Below are positions 46,601 through 57,431 of a stretch of 64,000 nt of DNA, one piece after another. Every line of letters starts with the position of its first letter. Positions within the stretch are counted from its first letter, which is position 1. A model generated the notes under the pieces. That model made no database searches and was not told where the DNA came from. It was given only the letters and a program-made list of their open reading frames with translations. Origin of the DNA: Linyphia triangularis (lineage: Eukaryota > Arthropoda > Arachnida > Araneae > Linyphiidae); the NCBI GenBank assembly GCA_963978545.1, contig OZ021727.1, positions 44,491,385 through 44,555,384 of the forward strand. Reading direction: 5' to 3'. Made by a program: the position numbers and the translations under genes.

Positions 46601-49600
46601 ACACTGTATAATGCGCAATTATAGAAAATATTTATCTCTTGCAAAGCTAAAACTATGTTATTAAAAAATTGCCCAAAGCGATGAAACGTATCATGGAGAG
46701 ATGGAGGGGCAATCACTTACATGATGCAGCAATTTCACTTTTACGAAAGTTCTTTTTATAAAGTTTTGTTTTATTTTGAAGTTTTAAAAAAATTATATTT
46801 AATTATTTAAATAAATCATTTGGCCAGTAATCACATTAGAAGCTAAAGTGCAATGAGTTGGACTTTATATTATCTGATTTCATTTCAAAACTACATGAAT
46901 TGTGCATTTTTTTAAAAAAAGTTACGGTAAGGGGATGGGAAGGAAGGTCAAATTAGTTTTTAGGAGGGGAAGTGAAATAATTTTCAATCAAATGGGACTG
47001 AGTGCTACATGGGAAGAGGTAATCTGTTGTGAGAAATGGTTTTAGTTATAGTAATTTTTGAAGATTTTAAGCACTCATAGAACACCCTGTACTGTGTGAC
47101 AGATATTTTAAGAGTTATTTGACTTACAACTATGCAAAATTATAACTCAAAAGAATTTATTGATATTCCCTGGAAGCAACTGCCTCCTCACGGATTTAAT
47201 TCAGTTTTTTCTAGAAAATTTGGTCGAATAGTCCCTGTACCAAATAGTTGAAGGGCATGAATCCCTGATATAAAGGAGTTCGTAATCTAGCCTTGATTTT
47301 TATAAATGGCTATAACCAACCGCTTTTATATAGAAAGAAAAGGGTTTTTTTATGAAGCTGTTTGATGTATTTCAATTTTTTTCCATTGAGCTTTTCCTGT
47401 GCATGAAATTTGAAACGGCGTTCTTGTTCTAGGGGAGGATTTTTGCATTAGTGAAATAAAATCTGAAATTTAGAAATATTTTGAATATTTTTTAAGATAA
47501 AGTAATCTAAACATGAAAACTTTATCTGAAATATTTCCCATCCTTATACTAAAACCATACTCTATCATAATCCTGTTCCTAAATCTAACTTGTACTTATA
47601 TCCAAAATTATTCAGTTATCACAAAATGAAGATATTTTTGTGTTTAGGGCGGACTAAAAGCAGTCATGTGGACAGATGTATTTCAAGCTGCTCTTATGTT
47701 TCTGTCCATCATTATAATGTACGTTACAGCCATCGGAGAGGTAGGGAGTGTTGGCGAAATATTTGACAGAGTTAAGAAAGGAGAAAGATTGCAATTTTTC
47801 GAGTGAGTTCCTAATTTTCTTGCTAAAAAAAAATTCAATTACAGTAGAATAATTTATATTTCCACTATTTATCAGAGTATATGTATAATATAAATGATTA
47901 TTTTATACACTTTTATACAATCATACATCCTCAAACTCAATGTAACAGAAAGTAATATTTTTAAACTCTAATTCATGTAAAAAACTATGTTACTTACGTA
48001 TTAACGCCACCGCACCTACAGATTTGGCGGTTTTTAAGTGCCGCCAATCTACACCTAATCACCAAACAACAAGGCAACAAGGAATCCAAAAGATAACTGC
48101 GTGCGCGTGCGAACAACAAAATTGCTCTTTATTGGCAGCACTTAAAAACCGCCAAATGTGTAGCTGCAGTGGCGTTAATACGTAAGTAACAAAACTATGA
48201 TATAATTTTTTTAACTAATAAATAAATGCTACTTTAGTAGACCTAGCAGTTAGCTCGGGCCATCATTTTGAAGGGGCTAAAAATCCTCACTGTCAAGTAG
48301 TCAAAAGCTCTACACCCTATGGCTTAAGCCCAAAATCTGGGCAGTACAACTCAATAGAATAACTTGTAACAGAAATACGAAAATGCCACCCGTATAGCCT
48401 CAGATTCATTAACTTACTAAACTGAGATTTGTTAAGTAACACTTAATGATATACAAATAAAAAGTTGTTGAATTAGCTTTAACTTTGAAAAGTAAATTTA
48501 TTCGCGCTCTGAATATGAATCGTTAAATGTAAAAAGGGAATATGTCAACAGTTTTTTAATTGGAATTGATACCTTTTTAAACTTAGCCATTCATATGAAG
48601 TTCCATTTTTCGAGAAAAGACATTTAAAAGACTTCATCAGCACAAATCGAACTAATTGTGATGTGGGTTTTGAAAGGGGCTTAATAGCATAGACTTGTAT
48701 TCCGTTTGGCAGCTCGAGATTATTTTTTTTTATATGGCTGGAATTATTTAAAACTTTTCTTTTCTTATTTTTATAGATCCAGCACATGATACACTTTCAT
48801 TGTTCAACTTATATTTAGCATCCAATGTATACTTAAGGTACTCTGTGTAAAAGGGTTAATATATGTGTGTGAATTAAAAAAAAAGTATTCTTTGCAAATG
48901 CATATTAATGTATTACTTAGGACTCTGCAATATAAAAAATTATTTTTAAAATACCAAAAATCAGAGCAAGGATTTAAAAATTCATTATCATCAAACCGGA
49001 TGACTTTGCGTTACTTTTTTCAGGTTTTTAAGACTTATTTTAATATTTGATGAATTTCATTGGTCATCTATTAAAATGCAAACATACGTTTCCACCTCTA
49101 GGTCATATGTTAAAAAATAATCTAAGTTGTTCAGCAGGAGAAAATTGTTTTCGATGGCACAATCTCACCTCATGGAGTGCGATCATATAGCGTCAACCTT
49201 GTTTTCTCCTATGAAACCAATGGGAGTCGTATTGTAGCAAATTTTATCCCCTTGGTGTTACATTTTACACCCTTAGTCACCTTAGATATAACATTAATAC
49301 CTTACCTATGCAATGACGTCACAATCACATGCTACATTATCACACGAATAACACGTCACATGACCACGACTGGCACTATTTTAAAAAAGAGTATAACAGC
49401 CCGACAAAACGTGCAGGCAACTTCATAACGCAAAACTCTCTTGCTCTATTCAAACAGGAAAACATGTATAAAGAGAAGCAAGAGAACTACAGATTCGAAT
49501 ACAGTATCTTCATTTTCGTTCTGTTGCAGCACATGCAACTGGATGACAACCAGATGGTAAAGTCTATGCTAAGAAAAAGGAAAGTGATCACATCGGAGCA

Positions 49601-51181
49601 TCCAGTGGACAACGCATCACCGTGTGAGTACGAAGAATTTCATCACCATGGTTTACTAGAATTAACTAGAGCCACACGATTCGACAAAGACATGCTCTTT
49701 GGGGATATTAGAAAAAGTTGCGCATTCTTTAAATCGGAGAGGGCTATAGCACCAGTAAACTTCTTGGCTTATACGCAAGTGCTACCGCGGCACACAATTC
49801 TAAAAAAACTTTGTATCTACACGGGGAACCAAACACAAGGAAAATATACACAGCTCAATTTTTAGAAAAAGCTGCATTCTTTTATGGAAACGTAATGCAA
49901 GAAAAAGCCAGCTACGCTTTCATATGGCAAGACCGAGTAAACAAAAGGGCAATTTTTATTAACGAGCCATATTTCGAGCTTGGTATGCTGAAAACACTAA
50001 AAGCCCTTTTTGGAAGGAATGGGATGCTTTGTCCACAAAAAAATAAGTTCGGATGAATACCAACGTCATACTAACCAGCAACACATTCGTCTGGAACAAC
50101 GCGTCGGACACGCAAGACGCTATAGAAAAAAGGCTACTACACTTATACTCGGACCTGCAGGCATGTCGATTTCTAGAGAAATATTCAAGACAACTCCACT
50201 CGGCATGGATAACTATAATGGCAGACAAGTACCTGACTGAGGAAGAAAAACGCGAGTTTTCGTCCGAAAATTACACACAAGCACCAAATGCCAAGACGAA
50301 AACGCCTCTACAAAACACGGACTATGTAGAAAAACAAAACAAGGATTACAAACAAGTCAAAGACGCATCAACGGCATACCTGGTCTCTTCGGAACGCAAT
50401 GGACAGCGCCATTAAAATGAAAATATCAGACTTGAGCGACATATCGGATGATGATATAAAGCCTACTCCAAGGAAGAAAAGGCATTGTCTACTTTAATAC
50501 ACCGAAGGTAAATATCACAATTACACACAAATACCAATCACAATATAATAAAAAACATACACTCATGTAACACTTGGTATCATTTCAGATGAAGACGATT
50601 CGGACAAAGACATGGAACTGTAGTTCGCTTGGCTTCTGTAACACCTACAAAATATCAAATATATGTTAACCCACCTTATGCATGTAACTACCACTAAGAG
50701 CACACTAATGTCAAAAATAAAACACCTTGTACAAACGTACATATGCCTTTGTCAATTTCCTCATGATTTCCTTTTTGATGTCCCCTTAAGGACTTTCAAA
50801 TTCGATTAAAAACTGCTTTTATTAAAATTTAATTACCTTAAAAAATTCTTGGAATGACAAAGATATTTTTTATAACATCTGAATGAGAACAAAACTTATT
50901 TTAATATGTCCTCTTTATTTTTCTTATTATTTTTATGCATTACAACCGTTTGTCCGATAAGAGGTTTGAATAAAATTATATTTCCATATATTTACTACAC
51001 TACGCATGTATGATATTAAAGCGTAAAACATGAAGTGTTCTGATCACATGCTGAATATAATCAGACAATCGTAGATTCTTCAAAAATTATTGAAATTCAT
51101 CAAAAACTTTAAAACCATCTCTGCATTGCGAACCCAGCAGAGCGATTCCACGCATCTAGTGTTCCTAATATTATTTCAATC

Positions 51182-51216
<35 letters not shown>

Positions 51217-54200
51217 TTTTTTTAATTATATTATTGCACGAGTTCTGCCAACAAAAATCAACAAACTTTTAAAACTTAAATTTTCTCATGAAACGTATTC
51301 TCACTAGAACTGTGTAATTGATTTTTGTTTTCCTTTTACATAAAATTTAACACGCAAATATAAACAAGCATGCACATACGTATAAGACTATTAAAACGTG
51401 GTTTAATTTATCTATTTTCAACAGCTTGCGCTTTGATTTTGAAACGAGATACACCTTCTGGAACTCTCTTTTACGAGGTCTTGTGTTTGGACTGACATAC
51501 TACGGAACAAGCCAAATTGAAGTACAAAGGTCCCTTAGCATGAGCAGATGCAAACGAGCACAGATGTAAGTTAGAATGAATCTCAATAATTTTGGCTGAT
51601 TTTACTAATGTAGTGCAATGCAGTAAGTGCTACCATTTCAATTAAACATATCTAATGTATCAAGTGTTGCGATGAGAAATTTTTTTACATATCCGTTGAC
51701 AATAACAAGACATTTTAATATCAAGTATTCAGTTTAACTCGCTTCCTAACAAGTTTCTTTAGACAAAAATGTCAATTTTTATCAAACTTTTTTGGTAAAG
51801 TGCAAAATAAAATTTGGTGTTGAAAATATAATTAATTTATAAAATGACAAACATCACACACATTTTAAATGATAAATGATGATACTAAATTTATTCTAAT
51901 ATACTTATTTAAATTGATTTACAAATACCTTTTGTATCTTTCAACATAGCAAAACAATCGATGAAAATACTCTTAACCTTTTGTTTCTCAGAGCTCTTCA
52001 ATGGAGTACTATACCAGTGTTAGTCCTTGAAATATCATGCAGTCTTCTCGGACTTCTTATCTATGCAGTATTCTATTTATGTGACCCCGTACTAATGCAT
52101 GAAAACACACGCATACAAAATTATGATCAGGTAACTAATTTAGTACGATTATAACAACAGATTTATATTTGTCTCTTTTATTTATGGGTGAAGACGAAGA
52201 ATCATTATATTATAATAACTTATCTTGTACTTTAGATATATTAAATACTTTTTTTGTAGACACTTCGTATTAGACATTTTTTGGTATTAGAATTCTGAGA
52301 CATTCTAAACATTGATAGAAATGTTTGTGTAACAAAGGGCCGTAGCGGAGAAATTCGGTTGATTCGGACAGGAGTGGGACATCATTTGAAAGACTGAAAC
52401 CAAGAAGGCAACTCCTGAATAAATTCCACATTTAGCCATCAGAAATACAGTCATATGCGCTAGCTCTTTATTGTTCTTTAGGATGACCTGTCTACTTTCT
52501 CAGGATAGAGTTGATCATACCGTCACTTCTATTATTATGACTAGTAGAGATGGTGATGGAATGTATTGTTGATGAATGATTTTTAAAAACTCCGTTATTA
52601 AGTTTAATAAATATAAATATTAAAATAATTATATGGTTACTAGCTGAATACCCGTGCTTCGCCACGAAATTTCGCCATGTGAAATATTTTAGCCACTGTG
52701 AGGCCCCCTCGTTGTGGAAATCCGTCATTGGTGTATAGGCCCCAATTTTTGGCGCTTCGCTCGCAGGATGGTTCATCGCAACGCAAAATCAAACTCGCTT
52801 CGCTCGCTGAAAAAGTCATTGACACATAAGCATAGGTTTACTTAACTCTTTGAAAGGTTCATTGCTATGCAAACATGAGCTCGCTTTGCTCGATAAAAGG
52901 TTCATTACTTCACACACTAAAAACTAATTGCTACTTAAAGCCTTAATATTAGAGGCCCCTCCCTTGTCGAGAAACATTCAAAAAAAAATTCCCCGTCAAT
53001 AACTATAATACAACACCCCTTTAAGAATATTTTAACACGTGATGTTTGTAAAAAGCAAAATTAGAAGGTCAAAACTACTTACGTTGAAACCTTCAGAGCT
53101 CTAGGCCTATTAGAAGTCGTTTTTTGTGAAAATATAAATTAAAAATTCTAAAATTCTTTAAAAAAACAAATTAAAATTTTAACATTCTTTTTGTCAAAAG
53201 TCCAATTTGAAGGCCAAAACTATTTGTGTTGAAAATTTCAGAAATGTAGCCCAGTTAGAAATCGTTTTGTAAAATATTTGTTAATTAATTTAAAAATTAA
53301 TTAAAAAAGAACTAAATCAAAATTTATTATTCTGGTTTTTTTTAAAGTCCAATTAAGAGGCTAAAACTACTTATGTTGAAAACTTCAGCCCTGTAGCCCT
53401 ATTAGAAATCGTTTTGTAAAATATTTATTAATTAATTGATAAAAAAAATAATTAAAAAAGAACTAAATAAAAATTTAATATTCTATTTTTCAAAAGTCCA
53501 ATTAAAAGGCTAAAACTACTTATGTTGAAAATTTTAGAGCTGTAGCCCTATTAGATATCGTTTTGTAAAATATTTATGAATTAATTAAAAAGGAACTACA
53601 TAAAATTTTAAATTCTGTTTTACAAAAGTCCAATTTAAAGGGTAAAACTACTTTTGTTGAAATTTTCAGAGCTATAGTCCTATTACAAGTCGTTTTGCAA
53701 AAAAATGTGTAAATTGATTAAGAAAATTAATTAAAAAATAACTAATTAAAATTTTAACATTCTGTTTTTCAAACCCCCCCACCCCCGCCCCCCCCCCCCC
53801 AAAAAAAAAAAAGATTAAAACTACTTATGTTGAAAATTTCAGAGCTGTATCTCTATTTGAAGTTACTTTGTAAAAAATAAATTAATTTAAAAAAATTAAT
53901 TAAAAAGAACTAATTAAAATTTTAACATTCTGTTTGACATACATAAAATCAGAAAGCCAAAAATTCTTATGTTCAAAATTTCAGAGCTCTACTGCAATTT
54001 TAAGTAGGTTTCTATAGAGCCACAGACAGACACACACACAGCTTGTTTTATTATTATAGATATGTAAATGATATTTTAAGGAACTTGCCTACGTTCGGAG
54101 TACTTTTTAAAAAAAACTTTATGAAGGAATATTTTAAGTACCTTTTTATATTTAGTACTACTATAGATTAGTAATACAGGGGAATAAATTAAAATTTATT

Positions 54201-57200
54201 ATTATTATTTTTCAAAAATTGCAATTTTGCATGAAATTTTGATGAAATATTTCAAAAACTTAAGATAAGTTAAAAACTATTAAGTTTTTTAGGAAATAAA
54301 TTGTATATAAATAAATTACATGCTTTTATCTAGGGCATATACTACATTAAGAGAAATATATTCATTAAAACTTTTTTTATGTATAGTCGAAAAATAAGTT
54401 AGTGATTTTTTAACAGTTTCACCGTGTTTATATTCAAACTAATGGTAGTATTTCATAAAATAACTATCCAATCTCAATTTCTATAGCAGGTTATCTAGAC
54501 AATCAACAAGAGAAGTACACAAATTTTTATAATGATTCATGAACAATTTGTTGAGTTATGACATTTAAAATTAGCAATATTTGTATGAAAATCAATTTCG
54601 AGAAAAATGCATTTAAACTTTAAAACACTTAATTTCTATATAAACCATATTACTTACACACTTAAAATGCACCGTATACTTTTTAAATTTTTTTATTTAT
54701 TAAAAAGAAGAAAATATTAATATTTATAGGGAAATCACTTTTTAATCGGCAACTTTTGGTTTTGGTGTGCTATTTCCGGTCATTTCCGGTTATAATTTAC
54801 AGTTTTAGATCAGTTTCAAATTATCATAACTTTTGTTTAAATCAACGTAGAGTTAAAAAAAAGAGATAGTTTTAGAAACTTAAAGATTTGGGCTAAAATA
54901 TTCACGAATAATATTTTTTGTCAAATTTCATCAAAATCGACCTTTTCAACGTAGGCAAGTACCTTAAAGAATAAAAATACCTATAACATAACTTTGCGGG
55001 TTATAAAAAGCTGAAATTCAAAATTGTTCAGTTACAAAAGTATACTATTTACCAAGAATGATTTTGCAAAGCAAGAAATTACGAAATAAATTATTGTCAA
55101 AACAACTCAGTTTTTGTTTTTGTGAATGCATACTTCCTTTTGACAACTCGATGATATAATGTTGGTACGTGTAGAAGCAAAAATATTAATCTCGATTAAG
55201 TAATAGATAAAGTCCCCTTATTTAAAACCACGAAATGTAAAATTTTATGCATTGATATGTGTATTTTTGGGTGTAATTGTTATGTAAACTGAAAATAATT
55301 CATTTTCCAGATAGTTCCATACTTTATCGTCACGAGGCTTCAATCCATCCCAGGGCTGACGGGTCTTTGTATTGCTGGCATATTCAGTGGCTCTCTCAGT
55401 ACAATGTCATCAGCTATAAACTCACTGGCAACAGTAACAATCGTGGATTTTATTCAACCGAATTTTCCCAAATTGGTAACGGAAAAAACACTTGTATTTC
55501 TTGCTAAGGCATTAGGTAATTTTCCAAGTGCTTTTTGTAAAAACAAAATAGCACAATTAATTCATAATTTCAAAGCTTTTCCTATAAATCCTTTATATAC
55601 CTTATACATTGCGAACTTTTATGTTGAATTGCAACTTCTTTAAGCGATTATGAATTCAGATCAAGTTTTCATAGTGATTGATCACTACAAAGAAAACCAT
55701 CAATTCCGTGCCATTCAGGGCCTTACTCAGTCACAGTTTTTTGTGATGTTACTGTTATCAATTATTGGAGCAAAAGCTGCTTTTTTGGTGATTGTTGGTG
55801 ACCGATATTGGTCGACAGAATAATACGTAAATACCAAATAGCTTTCAGATTTCGGAAAAGAAGAAATGAGGTAACACAATGCTAAAAAAACTTTTTTATT
55901 ATTTTGATGCCTGAAGAGAAGAATTTTAGTGGCTATTTTATTTTGCTTTTGTCTCTGATGTACAAATACTAAGTAAAACTTTGCCTACTAATACAGTATT
56001 TAAGTACTATATTATTTATAATGTGAAAGAAATGTGAGAAAAAGATTCACAAAATTGTTTTATTTTACGAATGTTTCCCACGAGTTTGTAAGAACGGTCC
56101 TATAATATATTATACTTATTTTATTATTTTTTCTCTCTTTTTTTGTAATAGGAGTTAAGTAATTATTGGATATACCTATCATTTCGAAACACAATCTATA
56201 GTGTAATTGATAGCTGACCAATATTCCACACTCCTAGTATAACTTTTTTACTTTGTGGTGTATACTGTATACATTTTGTAGATGGAAAATTGTTATGTCT
56301 TACTATATAACTCAAGTTTGATAAAAATAAATATATTTGGGGCTAAATTTAATTTCCATTTCAACAGGGGCCACACAAATCTAAATAAGGCCCTGGGGAT
56401 TGGGATTATTTTTGGACTTTCCTTTTTTCAAGACTTTCCCTTTCTCTCCTTTCACATAAAAAACTGATAAAGTTCATACCAATTTAAACGCCAAAACACC
56501 TGCTACTGATTTATTTACAAATCCAGATCACGTTTTTTTGTCTAAAACCGAAGTTAAAAAAATCAGAAATTGTCCAAATATTACTGAAAGTTGTGATATT
56601 ATATAATAGATGACAGCACTATGGAAAAAAGAATATCACAATTTAAGCACATTGAGGAAACCTCATTTATATCATATCTCCCAGTAGTAGAATACGATAT
56701 TCAAACCAGATGATTTTCCAAAAATAAATCTTAAATGCGAATGCTGTGAAATCTCACTAATTATTAGAAGTTCAGTTAGTATTAAAAACAATATATATTA
56801 GCTTATCAAGTCAATTTCGTACCATTTTTATCCAATTTTAACATTCTTTTTTAGGTGTAATATTTGGTGTCATCTGCATCGGTCTTACTTTCACCTTTGC
56901 AAACCTACAAAGTATTATTCAAACTACAGCTGTTTTGAATAGTTCAGGCGAAGGACCGGTTCTTGCTATATTTTTGATCGGAGTTCTGACTCGAAAAGCT
57001 ACAGATAAAGTAATCTTGCACTTAGCTTTGTATTTATAGATACTTACTTTTATATGTTAACTTTCAGATAATTTTTATGCGAAGCATTTTATAAAATAAA
57101 AACGTATTTAAAACCTTATTTATAAAAGGAAATCACATTAGTACTAAAAAATTTAATGTAATGAAATATATTTTAATGCTACGCTTTTCTTTTTTAAGGA

Positions 57201-57373
57201 ATCTGATAAACCTGAAAATTGTCAAAATCCGTATATTTTCGAGAATTCAACAAACCAGGATTTAATTTTCACATTAATTTGTTTTTATGCAGGAATATGT
57301 AATTAATATGTAATTAAATAAGGAGATTTATACACAGCTTAAAAAATGTTTACAAGTGTTGTTATATTATATG

Positions 57374-57431
<58 letters not shown>

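Noticed and set aside
49177..49428. 83-codon frame just upstream of the NS1 relic
   Set aside because: It overlaps the relic in another frame and shows no recognisable endonuclease motif; I could not show it is part of NS1.
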